Part shown: positions 54,223-62,346 of the stretch, one piece after another
How positions within the stretch are numbered: position 1 is the first letter of the stretch
Layout: each line of letters starts with the position of its first letter
NCBI RefSeq assembly: GCF_934754925.1
Contig: NZ_CAKVJA010000007.1
Coordinates: forward strand, 12,296-76,295
DNA length: 64,000 nucleotides
Direction of reading: 5' to 3'
From: an uncultured Clostridium sp.
GTDB taxonomy: Bacteria; Bacillota; Clostridia; Clostridiales; Clostridiaceae
Notes under the pieces: generated by a model
Seen by the model: only the letters and a program-made list of their open reading frames with translations
What the model was told of the DNA's origin: nothing
The model's database searches: none
Made by a program: the position numbers and the translations under genes

Positions 54223-55083
54223 TTATTCTAAAGTATCGTTAAGCATTTTTATAACATAATTAGGCAAAGCAAATGCCCCTTTATGTATATCTGTATTGTA
54301 GTATTTTGTATCTAATCCTAAAGAGTTCCATAATTCAGAGTTTAAATCAGCCACAGGATCTAATACTTTTGAAGCAAAACAGAATATCATATGACCAGAT
54401 GGATAGGTTGGCATATGGTATTGATATGCTTTGCAAATATCAAATAATTTATTTAATTTGCCATAAGATCTTTTCATCTCGTAGGCATTATTATCATAAT
54501 AAGGACTTTCACATTGATTAATTAATATACCTTTTTCAGTTAATGCATTAAAGCAATTAGTATAAAATTCAGTTGTAAATAGACCTTCACCAGGACCAAT
54601 AGGATCTGTTGAATCAACTATGATTAAATCGTATAAGTTCTTTTTGTCTTTAACAAATTTAATTCCATCTTCAAAATATAAGTTAACTCTAGGATCATTT
54701 AATTTACATGATGTAAAAGGTAGATACTCAATAGAAGCTTCAACAACTAGCTTGTCTATCTCTACCATATCTATATTAACAATATTATTATATCTAGTTA
54801 ATTCTCTAACAGTACCGCCATCACCAGCACCAATTACAAGGACATTTTTTATATTTGGGTTTGTAGCTAACGCCACATGTGTTATCATTTCATGATAAAT
54901 GAACTCATCTTTTTCAGTAACCATTGTCCAATTATCAATAACTAATACTCTACCAAATTCGTAGGTATCTATTATGTCTATTTTTTGAAAATCACTTTTA
55001 GCAGAATAAAGATGATTTTTTACTTTCATTGAAAAGTTAACATTCTCTGTTTGATTTTCAGTATACCATAATTCCATATTCAT
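54223..55083 (-). CDS. speE: Polyamine aminopropyltransferase (spermidine synthase)
   Basis: 286 residues. It transfers the aminopropyl group of decarboxylated AdoMet to putrescine. The Rossmann core shows NVLVIGAGDGGTVRELTRY, the ribose-binding VDMVEIDKLVVEAS, and the catalytic Asp in LIIVDSTDPIGPGEGLFTTEF. N-terminal ENVNFSMKVKNHLYSAKSDFQ forms the substrate gate. It follows speD by four bases, with GGAGGT upstream, so decarboxylase and transferase are made together. Confidence 0.96.
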   Translation of the reverse strand: MNMELWYTENQTENVNFSMKVKNHLYSAKSDFQKIDIIDTYEFGRVLVIDNWTMVTEKDEFIYHEMITHVALATNPNIKNVLVIGAGDGGTVRELTRYNNIVNIDMVEIDKLVVEASIEYLPFTSCKLNDPRVNLYFEDGIKFVKDKKNLYDLIIVDSTDPIGPGEGLFTTEFYTNCFNALTEKGILINQCESPYYDNNAYEMKRSYGKLNKLFDICKAYQYHMPTYPSGHMIFCFASKVLDPVADLNSELWNSLGLDTKYYNTDIHKGAFALPNYVIKMLNDTLE

Positions 55084-55087
55084 CTCT

Positions 55088-55507
55088 TTAAACCTCCATC
55101 TTATGAGTTATTGTTAAATTATTATATTCACCATTGCCAAAGGTTCTAATTTTATCAACTAGCCCTCTAGAAACTTCTGTAGATTCACTTCTATCTGCAC
55201 TTAATGCCTTTTCAAGGTATTTAAATCCTTTCCAAGGATTGACGCTATCACCACAGGTAAATAAATCTACTGATGCATAACCATATTCTGGCCATGTGTG
55301 TATTGTAAGATGTGATTCTTGTATTATAACTGCACCACTTACTCCCCAAGGATTGAATTTATGAAAACAGCTAGTTACTATAGTTGCATTTGCTTCTAAA
55401 GCAGCTTGATTCATATGTTTTTCAATAGCCTCATGATCCTTTAATAATTCTTTGTCACAGTTGTAATACTCCACTAAAATGTGTCTTCCTAATTGTTCAA
55501 TATTCAT
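55088..55507 (-). CDS. speD: S-adenosylmethionine decarboxylase proenzyme
   Basis: 139-residue class 1B pyruvoyl enzyme that makes decarboxylated AdoMet. Self-cleavage occurs at Glu64-Ser65 in QESHLTIHTWPE, leaving Ser65 as the pyruvoyl group. His70 and Cys85 (FTCGDS) are the processing and catalytic residues, matching the Thermotoga type in spacing. The ATG at 55507 lies seven bases after GGAGGT; a TTG five codons earlier is part of that SD. Its SD follows a 16-codon leader ORF after only a short gap. Confidence 0.96.
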   Translation of the reverse strand: MNIEQLGRHILVEYYNCDKELLKDHEAIEKHMNQAALEANATIVTSCFHKFNPWGVSGAVIIQESHLTIHTWPEYGYASVDLFTCGDSVNPWKGFKYLEKALSADRSESTEVSRGLVDKIRTFGNGEYNNLTITHKMEV

Positions 55508-55531
55508 AATAAAAACCTCCAATAATTTGAT

Positions 55532-55582
55532 TTACATCCATCCAACGGATAAGTATTTTCTTAATAAAAATGCGGTGTTCAT
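55532..55582 (-). CDS. 16-residue leader ORF upstream of speD
   Basis: Reading MNTAFLLRKYLSVGWM and a TAA stop, this tiny ORF has a better ribosome site (AGGAGG four bases before ATG) than most genes here. The stop is 24 bases from the speD ATG, and the gap holds only the speD SD. It lies wholly in the predicted leader of the speD-speE transcript. Size, strong SD and position suggest a regulatory leader peptide, perhaps one whose translation reports AdoMet or polyamine levels. Function is inference; I do not know a described counterpart. Confidence 0.6.
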   Translation of the reverse strand: MNTAFLLRKYLSVGWM

Positions 55583-55612
55583 AAAACCTCCTATAAAAAA
55601 TATTCAAAAAGT

Positions 55613-55647
55613 TTAGTAATACTAAATTTATAGTTAACTATTACTAA
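55613..55647 (-). ncRNA. 5' hairpin in the speD leader
   Basis: On the reverse strand, TTAGTAATA (55647-55639) pairs perfectly with TATTACTAA (55621-55613), followed by ACTTTTTGAATATTTTTTAT just before the leader-ORF SD. It begins only a few bases after the expected start of transcription. It may be an attenuator terminator or a 5' stabilising stem. Confidence 0.5.
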
Positions 55648-55657
55648 CACAAGAGTA

Positions 55658-55686
55658 ATTTTACAATTTCAAATAAAAAATGTCAA
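55658..55686 (-). promoter_or_regulatory. Promoter of the speD-speE operon
   Basis: On the reverse strand, TTGACA (55686-55681), 17-bp spacer, TAAAAT (55663-55658). The leader before the 16-codon ORF is then about 70 bases. Confidence 0.75.
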
Positions 55687-55752
55687 TATTTTCTTGAAAT
55701 AATTTTTTTTAGGTGTATATGGTGAAGGTTGCTTAAAATATAATTAATAAAC

Positions 55753-55792
55753 AAAAAACCACAATAATTTATTATAATTATTGTGGTTTTTT
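55753..55792 (-). terminator. Terminator of asnA
   Basis: AAAAAACCACAATAATT (55753-55769) pairs with AATTATTGTGGTTTTTT (55776-55792). It lies after the asnA stop on the reverse strand. Confidence 0.88.
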
Positions 55793-55816
55793 TGTATTAA
55801 AAAATTTATATAGATT

Positions 55817-56842
55817 TTATAATAGTTCAATATTTGCAGCTTCGCATTGTTTATGAGTATATTCATCCCAAATAGAAGCTTGTACTTCACCTATGTGAGC
55901 TTTTCTTAAAAAGAACATACATATTCTTGATTGACCGATTCCACCACCCATAGTTAAAGGAAGTTTTTCTTCTAATAATGCTTTATGGAATGGAAGGTTA
56001 CGTCTGTCTTCACATCCAGATTTCTGTAGTTGATATTCTAAGGCCGCTTTATCAACTCTAATACCCATAGAAGAAAGTTCTATAGCAGAGTTTAATAATG
56101 GATCGTAAAATAAAATATCTCCATTAAGTTTCCAGTCATCATAGTCAGGGCTTCTTCCATCATGCTTTTCCCCAGATTTTAACTCATCTCCAATACCTAA
56201 TATAAACACAGCTTTATGCTCTTTAGTAATAGCATTTTCTCTTTCTTTAGATGTTAGAGAAGGATACATATCTTCTAATTCTTGTGAAGTAACAAAGGTA
56301 ATATCTTCAGGTAAAATCTTTTCAATAGATGGATATTCACTAGAAACAAAATCTTCTGTTGATTTAAATACAGAAAATATTTTTCTAACTGTATCCTTTA
56401 AAGTATCTATATTTCTATCTTCTTTAGTAATTACTTTTTCCCAGTCCCATTGATCAACATAAATAGAGTGTATATTATCTAACTCTTCATCTCTTCTAAT
56501 TGCATTCATATCTGTATATAAACCAGATCCAGCTTCAAATTTATATCTATGAAGAGCAAATCTTTTCCATTTTGCTAATGAGTGAACAATTTCTATATTA
56601 CTATCTTCAATTGCTAACATGTCAAAGCTTACAGGTCTTTCGACTCCATTTAAATTATCATTTAAACCTGAGTTATTTTCAAGGAATAATGGAGCAGAAA
56701 CTCTTGTTAAGTTTAAAGTTTCAGCAAGTTTAGTTTCAAAAAAGTCTTTAACTTTTTTTATTGCTATTTCTGTTTCTATTAATGATAAGTTAGATTTGTA
56801 GTTTTCAGGTATGAAAACTTTAGATTTTAATTCTTTTGTCAT
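55817..56842 (-). CDS. asnA: Aspartate-ammonia ligase (asparagine synthetase A)
   Basis: 341 residues. It makes asparagine from aspartate, ammonia and ATP, with a class II aminoacyl-tRNA-synthetase-like fold. Motifs are [19 protein letters not shown] near the N-terminus, [38 protein letters not shown] and the late [24 protein letters not shown]. Full length. The start follows GGGGG on the reverse strand. It is controlled by the T-box leader immediately upstream. Confidence 0.96.
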   Translation of the reverse strand: MTKELKSKVFIPENYKSNLSLIETEIAIKKVKDFFETKLAETLNLTRVSAPLFLENNSGLNDNLNGVERPVSFDMLAIEDSNIEIVHSLAKWKRFALHRYKFEAGSGLYTDMNAIRRDEELDNIHSIYVDQWDWEKVITKEDRNIDTLKDTVRKIFSVFKSTEDFVSSEYPSIEKILPEDITFVTSQELEDMYPSLTSKERENAITKEHKAVFILGIGDELKSGEKHDGRSPDYDDWKLNGDILFYDPLLNSAIELSSMGIRVDKAALEYQLQKSGCEDRRNLPFHKALLEEKLPLTMGGGIGQSRICMFFLRKAHIGEVQASIWDEYTHKQCEAANIELL

Positions 56843-56864
56843 AAAAACAACCCCCTAAATAATA

Positions 56865-57224
56865 TAAAAAAACCTTTCATCCTAAAAAATATAGGACGAA
56901 AGGTAAATTCCGCGGTACCACCTAATTTGCATAAAGCCTCTTTATCAGTGCTAAATTTAAATATAAATTTAAGACTGTCCCATTGTAACGGTAGGGTCCC
57001 GTCTAAGTCTACTAAGTGAGATTCCAAATTTTAATTTGGCAAATGGAACTTACACCTTTGATGTAAAGAAAAGGTGATTCCTTAAAAAACTCAACTGTTC
57101 GGTTAGAAGCTCAGGAACGTTTTTCATTAAAACTAATCTTATAAGGCTTACACCATCCCTTACTCGCTTAAAGATATCATTAAAATTACTCTTTCCATCA
57201 ATGCCTGTTAATTATCTTATGTTA
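56865..57224 (-). ncRNA. T-box riboswitch, asparagine-specific
   Basis: Reverse-strand leader of asnA. The invariant T-box sequence AGGTGGTACCGCGG is at 56923-56910. The terminator has arms 56904-56893 and 56883-56872 plus seven T, and competes with the antiterminator that pairs with the T-box. Stem I features include GGAAAGAGTAA, AGCGAGTAAGGGATGGTG and GTAAGCC. The specifier appears to be AAC at 57121-57119, in the context AAAAACGTTCCTGAG, an Asn codon. Uncharged tRNA-Asn would allow read-through into asnA. Confidence 0.92.
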
Positions 57225-57230
57225 TTAATA

Positions 57231-57259
57231 ATAATATAATAAAATATTCTGGATGTAAA
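57231..57259 (-). promoter_or_regulatory. Promoter of the T-box-asnA transcript
   Basis: On the reverse strand, TTTACA (57259-57254), 17-bp spacer, TATTAT (57236-57231). Confidence 0.6.
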
Positions 57260-57408
57260 TATATAAAAAGCAAAAAAATAAGCAAATATATATAAAATAT
57301 AGATAAAATTCACATAATATTTTACTTTTACTCATATTTATTATAGAATTATAATTTGAACTAATACAAATTAATATTTATAAATTTTAAATGAAGGAGA
57401 GAAAGCAT

Positions 57409-58119
57409 ATGAAGAAAAGTAAAATTAATTGGCAGAAAATTTTAAGTTATTTTGTGATAATAACATTAGTTTCTACAATTGTCTTTTTAGTGTTTGCAAT
57501 TAATAAAGCACCAACAGTTGCAGATCCTAACCAGCCATTTATTCGTGTAAAAAGTGATTATGCTTTAATGCTGTCGCAATGTATTTTAGGGGTAGTTGCA
57601 ATGTTACTACCAGGAATGTTAGAACATAAGTTAAGAATTGAAATACCATCAAATATGTTAATTTTATATACTATATTCTTATATTCTGCAATATATTTAG
57701 GTGAAGTAAAGAGTTTTTATTATAATATTTCAAATTGGGATAATATTTTACATACATTTAGTGGAGCAATGATAGGTGCATTAGGTTTTTCAATTGTAAC
57801 TTTATTAAATAAGACTGAAGAAGTTCCTATGAATTTAAGTCCTTTATTTGTAGCTTTATTTTCCTTTTGTTTTGCAGTAACTTTAGGAGTTGTTTGGGAA
57901 TTTTATGAATTTACTTTTGATGGTTTGTTAGGTCTTAACATGCAAAAGTTTGCTTTAGAAAATGGTACACAGTTAATAGGAAGAGCTGCTTTAACGGATA
58001 CTATGATAGATTTATTTGTAGATGCAGTTGGAGCATTAATTATAAGTATAATAGGTTATATTTCATTGAAGTATAATAAAGGTTGGATAGAAAAACTTCA
58101 AGTTAGAGTTAGAAAATAG
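57409..58119 (+). CDS. Multi-pass membrane protein (DUF2238/YjdF-like)
   Basis: 236 residues with about six membrane helices. The conserved segment NWDNILHTFSGAMIGALGFS followed by LGVVWEFYEFTFDGLLGLNMQ resembles DUF2238/YjdF-type proteins, with a WDxxxH and a WExxE motif probably within the membrane. Function unknown. The ATG at 57409 is preceded by AAGGAGAG; the earlier in-frame ATG six codons upstream overlaps that SD. Stands alone before a strong terminator. Confidence 0.65.
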   Translation: MKKSKINWQKILSYFVIITLVSTIVFLVFAINKAPTVADPNQPFIRVKSDYALMLSQCILGVVAMLLPGMLEHKLRIEIPSNMLILYTIFLYSAIYLGEVKSFYYNISNWDNILHTFSGAMIGALGFSIVTLLNKTEEVPMNLSPLFVALFSFCFAVTLGVVWEFYEFTFDGLLGLNMQKFALENGTQLIGRAALTDTMIDLFVDAVGALIISIIGYISLKYNKGWIEKLQVRVRK

Positions 58120-58128
58120 AAATTTAAC

Positions 58129-58176
58129 AAAAGTGAAATAAATTGTGAATTTTGCAATTTATTTTACTTTTTTTTA
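58129..58176 (+). terminator. Terminator
   Basis: Seventeen-base arms (58129-58145 and 58155-58171) with one wobble pair, then T-run. Confidence 0.88.
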
Positions 58177-58252
58177 TATGTTTGTTGGAATTATTTTCAA
58201 CAACAGTATATAATTATAATAAGAATTTGTAAAAATAAGAGGAGGATCATAA

Positions 58253-60025
58253 ATGAGTTTGAATTGGAGCTTGAAAGAGTTATATCCATCATTTGAAAGT
58301 CAAGAATTTAAAATTGATATGGATAAACTTACAAATAAAATTAACGAAGTTAATGAATGGGCTAATGAAATCGTAAAAGATAATAATGATATATTAGTAA
58401 AGTTGGAAGAGTATATAAAGAGATATTCAAAGTTAACTGAATTAATTAGTAAAATAGGTGCCTTTATAGAGTTAAGTATTAGTGTTAATACAAAAGATAC
58501 AGAAGCATTAAGATATTCTGATATATTTGAAAAAAAGTTAACTCATATGGTTGAGGCTTCAACTAAAGTAGAAAGGTATATAAGTACTATTGATAATATT
58601 GAACATATAATTGAAAAATCAGAGTTACTTAAAGCACATGAATATGTATTAAAAAGTATTGTGGAACAAAGCAAGTATTTATTAAGTGATAAAGAAGAAA
58701 GCATTATTGCAAATATGAAAAATACAGGCTCTAATGCATGGAGTAAGCTTAAGGATAATTTAATATCATCACTTATGGTTGAAATTAAAGAAAATGATGA
58801 AGTAAAAGAGTATCCATTAACAGTAGTCTTAAATATGGCAGAGGATAAATCAGAGGAAGTAAGAAAAAGAGCTTATGAAGCAGAAATAGCATCTTATAAG
58901 AAGGTAGAAGAAGGAGTTGCAGCTGCTCTTAATGGAATAAAGGGAGAAGTATTAACAGTTTGTGACTTTAGAGGATATAAGTCACCTTTAGAAAAAACTT
59001 TATTAGATTCAAGAATGGATGAAGAATCATTAAATGCAATGTTAGATGCTATGAAAGAAAGCTTACCTGTTTTTAGAAAGTATTTAAGAAGAAAAGCAGA
59101 AATGTTAGGACATAAAAATGGATTACCTTTTTATGATTTATATGCTCCAATATCAAATGCTGATATGAAATTTACATATGATGAAGGAGCAAAATTTGTA
59201 GTTAAAAACTTTAGAACATTTAGTGATAATTTAGGAGATTTTGCCCAAAAGGCTATAGATAACAATTGGATAGATGTAGAACCTAGAGAGGGGAAAGTTG
59301 GAGGAGCATTTTGTGCTGGACTTCACTTTATAGGAGAAAGTAGAATATTGCTAAATTATGGTGGTAGCTTTGGTGATGTAGTTACTATGGCACATGAACT
59401 TGGACATGGATTCCATGGAGAATGCTTAAAAAATGAAGCAATACTTAATTCAGAGTATCCAATGCCTATTGCTGAGACAGCCTCTACATTCTGTGAAACT
59501 ATAATAAAAAAAGCAGCAATTAAGGAAGCCAATAAAGATGAAGCTTTAGCTATATTAGAAGCTGAAATCTGTGATTGTACACAAGTAATAGTAGATATTT
59601 ATTCAAGATTTTTATTCGAAAAGTCAGTTTTTGAAGCAAGAAAAGAAAGTGCATTAACAGTTAGTCAAATAAAAGAATTAATGTTAGAAGCACAAAGAGA
59701 AGCTTATGGTGATGGTTTAGATCAAGAATATTTACATCCTTATATGTGGGCATGGAAGCCACATTATTATGATGCAGATTATAATTATTATAATTTCCCT
59801 TATGCATTTGGATTATTATTTGCAAAGGGATTATATGCTGAGTATTTAAAGAAGGGTGAAAGTTTTACAAGTGAATATGAAAGACTTTTATCAATTACAG
59901 GAAAAAATAAAATTGCAGATATAACAAAAGAAGTTGGTATAGATATTCATAATAAAGAGTTTTGGAGAAATTCATTAAAAACTATAGAAGAAGATATAGA
60001 GAAATTTATTGAACTTAGTAAATAA
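58253..60025 (+). CDS. pepF: Oligoendopeptidase F (M3 metallopeptidase)
   Basis: 590-residue cytoplasmic zinc peptidase that degrades peptides of roughly 7-17 residues. The M3 zinc motif HELGHGFHGE is at about residues 381-390, with the downstream Glu in PIAETASTFCETI. The helical N-terminal region covers residues 1-200, and late YMWAWKPHYYDADYNYYNFPYAFG helps form the substrate channel. Full length. AGGAGG precedes the ATG, and a TTGGAA/TATAAT pair at 58185-58214 is a likely promoter. A 50-residue ORF follows. Confidence 0.95.
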   Translation: MSLNWSLKELYPSFESQEFKIDMDKLTNKINEVNEWANEIVKDNNDILVKLEEYIKRYSKLTELISKIGAFIELSISVNTKDTEALRYSDIFEKKLTHMVEASTKVERYISTIDNIEHIIEKSELLKAHEYVLKSIVEQSKYLLSDKEESIIANMKNTGSNAWSKLKDNLISSLMVEIKENDEVKEYPLTVVLNMAEDKSEEVRKRAYEAEIASYKKVEEGVAAALNGIKGEVLTVCDFRGYKSPLEKTLLDSRMDEESLNAMLDAMKESLPVFRKYLRRKAEMLGHKNGLPFYDLYAPISNADMKFTYDEGAKFVVKNFRTFSDNLGDFAQKAIDNNWIDVEPREGKVGGAFCAGLHFIGESRILLNYGGSFGDVVTMAHELGHGFHGECLKNEAILNSEYPMPIAETASTFCETIIKKAAIKEANKDEALAILEAEICDCTQVIVDIYSRFLFEKSVFEARKESALTVSQIKELMLEAQREAYGDGLDQEYLHPYMWAWKPHYYDADYNYYNFPYAFGLLFAKGLYAEYLKKGESFTSEYERLLSITGKNKIADITKEVGIDIHNKEFWRNSLKTIEEDIEKFIELSK

Positions 60026-60048
60026 TATTAAGGTATGGAGGAAAATTT

Positions 60049-60201
60049 ATGGATATAAAGTTAGATGAGAAAGAAGTAATTATTATTTTAGATGCATTAG
60101 TAGAAGCATTAGCTTTTGATAATAATGCAGATGATATAAAGGTTGTTTATAATAAAATTGTAAAACAAACTAATATGGATAAATATGAAATGCTAGGATA
60201 A
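60049..60201 (+). CDS. 50-residue hypothetical protein downstream of pepF
   Basis: Starts with ATG at 60049, eight bases after GGAGG. The peptide begins MDIKLDEKEVIIILDALVEA and ends TNMDKYEMLG. It is predicted helical, acidic and amphipathic, with no Cys and no membrane segment. It lies 23 bp after pepF and before a terminator, so it is probably the last gene of the pepF transcript. I do not recognise the family. The SD, spacing and placement make it a credible small gene. Confidence 0.65.
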   Translation: MDIKLDEKEVIIILDALVEALAFDNNADDIKVVYNKIVKQTNMDKYEMLG

Positions 60202-60216
60202 CTTAACTATAAAACA

Positions 60217-60267
60217 AAAGTAACTAACTTAGATATCTTTAATGATAAAAAGTTAGTTACTTTTTTT
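60217..60267. terminator. Bidirectional terminator
   Basis: AAAGTAACTAACTT (60217-60230) pairs with AAGTTAGTTACTTT (60250-60263), followed by T-run, between convergent genes. Confidence 0.88.
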
Positions 60268-60272
60268 ATATT

Positions 60273-61196
60273 CTATAATGTAATTAGTTTAAAAAATATA
60301 TAAGATATAAAAGTTATATAGACATAATATATACCTAGAAATATAGTAAAAAACAATATAATAATTTTACTATGATTAAGAAAGTTTTGAAGCCTTGAAA
60401 TAACTATATCAAAAGTCCAAAGTTTATTTTCTAATAAACTTTCTTTTATTAATAATGGTGAATAATTAACATTTTTATTTATTTTATTTTTTATATAATA
60501 AGGTAAATCCTTAGCGGTTACAATTGGAGTTTCTAATGAATAATCTTCTTTTACAACACAGTTTTCTTGTGGAATAGCAATAATGTTAGTTATTGGTATA
60601 TCACAAGATAAGATGTCTTGCAAAATAGTATAACATTTCAAACATTCTTCAGATATAGAATTTATCGAACTAAGATCTACTACTGTGTCATCTTTGTATT
60701 TACTATTATTTAAGGATAGTACCTTAGGAATATTAAATTCAGTATAATCATCATAAGCATAATTTAATGTTTTAATGGCAAAAATACCACCATTAGTAAT
60801 TACAAGCTCATCTATAGAGCAAGAATCATCATTGTTACTTTCTAAATATATGTTATTTAATATAATACCGTCATCTTTAAGACATTTTAAATAACTTGAA
60901 ACTTTATAAGAATTACGCATTTTATTATAAATATAGTTTAAGTCAGTATAAATTTTATTATAGATATTAAATTTTATTGCACATAAATGCATTAGATAAA
61001 TAAAGTATATAGTTGCTAAAATATTAAAATTGACTTTAAATAAATAACCAATAGTAATAAGTAAGAATAGAAATCTTAATAATGGCTTTTTAAAAATAAA
61101 AACAAATATTTTAAATATTACTTTTATTAAAAAAAAGAGGGTATAAAATACTAATTTTATAAGTATTCCAATAATATTTACTAAAATAAGCAACAT
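60273..61196 (-). CDS. Membrane protein with a degenerate NERD-like domain
   Basis: 307 residues. Two to three membrane helices lie in the first 95 residues and one at the C-terminus (IIILFFTIFLGIYYVYITFI). Between them the segment CSIDELVITNGGIFAIKTLNY aligns with the NERD (nuclease-related) motif, usually DHLVxxxxGvfvIExKNY, but the catalytic Glu position is Lys. The domain may bind nucleic acid or act structurally without cleaving. AAAGGAGG precedes the ATG. It lies directly downstream of the exonuclease gene on the same strand. Confidence 0.6.
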   Translation of the reverse strand: MLLILVNIIGILIKLVFYTLFFLIKVIFKIFVFIFKKPLLRFLFLLITIGYLFKVNFNILATIYFIYLMHLCAIKFNIYNKIYTDLNYIYNKMRNSYKVSSYLKCLKDDGIILNNIYLESNNDDSCSIDELVITNGGIFAIKTLNYAYDDYTEFNIPKVLSLNNSKYKDDTVVDLSSINSISEECLKCYTILQDILSCDIPITNIIAIPQENCVVKEDYSLETPIVTAKDLPYYIKNKINKNVNYSPLLIKESLLENKLWTFDIVISRLQNFLNHSKIIILFFTIFLGIYYVYITFISYIFFKLITL

Positions 61197-61240
61197 TTAC
61201 GAAGCCTCCTTTAGTATTAGGTTATCTACTTTTTGGAAAA

Positions 61241-61990
61241 TTATTCATCCTTTAAAATAAATTGCTTAGTTTTACCCATAAAATATGCTAATCGAATCAT
61301 CTTAACTTCTTCTTTAGACATTTTTCTGTTATAAATTTTTTCAAATTCTTTTATTAAAGCTTCAGAATCAAGCTTTTCCTTTTTTACTTTAGGCTTTTTC
61401 TCAGTATTTTTAGTGAAAGTACTTGGAGATAACTTATTTGTATAAATAGCTTTAAAAACTTCAGCAGTATAATGAGCATCATAAAATGCATCATGAAAGT
61501 CACCTTCCACAGGAATATTAAGGGCTTCAACAGCATTTTTTAAGCTTATCTTTTGTCCTTTAGGTAGCTTAAATAATTTGCTAGCATAACTTTGAATATC
61601 TATATATTTATTTGAGATTTTACAAGAATCAAGATTGTAAAATTCTATATTTTTAACTAACTCTTTTATATCAGAGCTTCCCCATACTACAAGAATATTT
61701 TCTTCTTTTCCAATAAAATTAATAAAGTCACTATAAACAGATTTAAAGTCCAAAGAATTATTTAAATCTTCAATATTAATTTTAGTTAAGTTTTCTACAT
61801 AAGGATGAAGTTTTAAATGTATATTAGGTTTAACTAAAGAATTAAATACAGAGGTTGATTTTAACTCTTTAGACATTTTTATTGCTCCAATTTGAATTAT
61901 CTCAAATAATAATGGTGGTTTAGGTTCTGAAGCATTAATATCATCAGGATGCTGCTGATTGTATTCTAAATCAAAAATTATATAGTTCAT
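61241..61990 (-). CDS. DEDDh 3'-5' exonuclease (KapD/ERI-1-like)
   Basis: 249 residues. Exonuclease motifs are YIIFDLEYNQQ (Exo I Asp and Glu), a central VVWGSSDIKELVKN (Exo II Asp) and GDFHDAFYDAHYTAEVF (Exo III His and Asp). The domain ends about residue 185, and the rest is a Lys/Glu-rich tail. Relatives degrade RNA or DNA ends, with DnaQ-like folds. GTAGGTG precedes the start. It is followed, 44 bp on, by the NERD-like membrane gene, with which it may be co-transcribed. Confidence 0.85.
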   Translation of the reverse strand: MNYIIFDLEYNQQHPDDINASEPKPPLLFEIIQIGAIKMSKELKSTSVFNSLVKPNIHLKLHPYVENLTKINIEDLNNSLDFKSVYSDFINFIGKEENILVVWGSSDIKELVKNIEFYNLDSCKISNKYIDIQSYASKLFKLPKGQKISLKNAVEALNIPVEGDFHDAFYDAHYTAEVFKAIYTNKLSPSTFTKNTEKKPKVKKEKLDSEALIKEFEKIYNRKMSKEEVKMIRLAYFMGKTKQFILKDE

Positions 61991-62109
61991 TTTTCACCTA
62001 CAAATTAAATTTTTTTATTATTTTTATTATTTTTAGTAATTTACATAACTCTTATTACATATATTAAAACATAAATCAATAAAAAAGTCTTAAAAGAGGT
62101 GTTAAATAA

Positions 62110-62226
62110 ATGAGTATTTATGTTTTAAAAGCTTATGTAGAGGAATGTTTTAAAGTAGGTATTAATCCAACATTTGAAGGATTAAATAATTATTATAAAG
62201 AAAGATCTTCAATAAAGGAAAATTAA
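62110..62226 (+). CDS. 38-residue hypothetical protein
   Basis: ATG at 62110 with AGAGGTG eight bases upstream. The peptide starts MSIYVLKAYVEECFKVGINP, then PTFEGLNNYYKERSSIKEN. It is predicted mainly helical, with one Cys. It lies alone between the divergent exonuclease and the DUF2232 gene, with no other ORF competing. Family unknown; it is plausible on the strength of its ribosome site. Confidence 0.5.
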   Translation: MSIYVLKAYVEECFKVGINPTFEGLNNYYKERSSIKEN

Positions 62227-62346
62227 AATAAATTTTACTTTTAACCTTAAAATAAAGTAGTATAATTTATTAAAGAACTTAAGATATAGAACAATTTTTT
62301 AAGATTTTATAAAGTTGTCCTAAAAAGAATAGAGTGGTGAATTAAA

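Noticed and set aside
56839..57027. 62-codon reverse ORF upstream of asnA
   Set aside because: It lies entirely within the T-box leader and terminator, which explain the sequence; it has no ribosome site.
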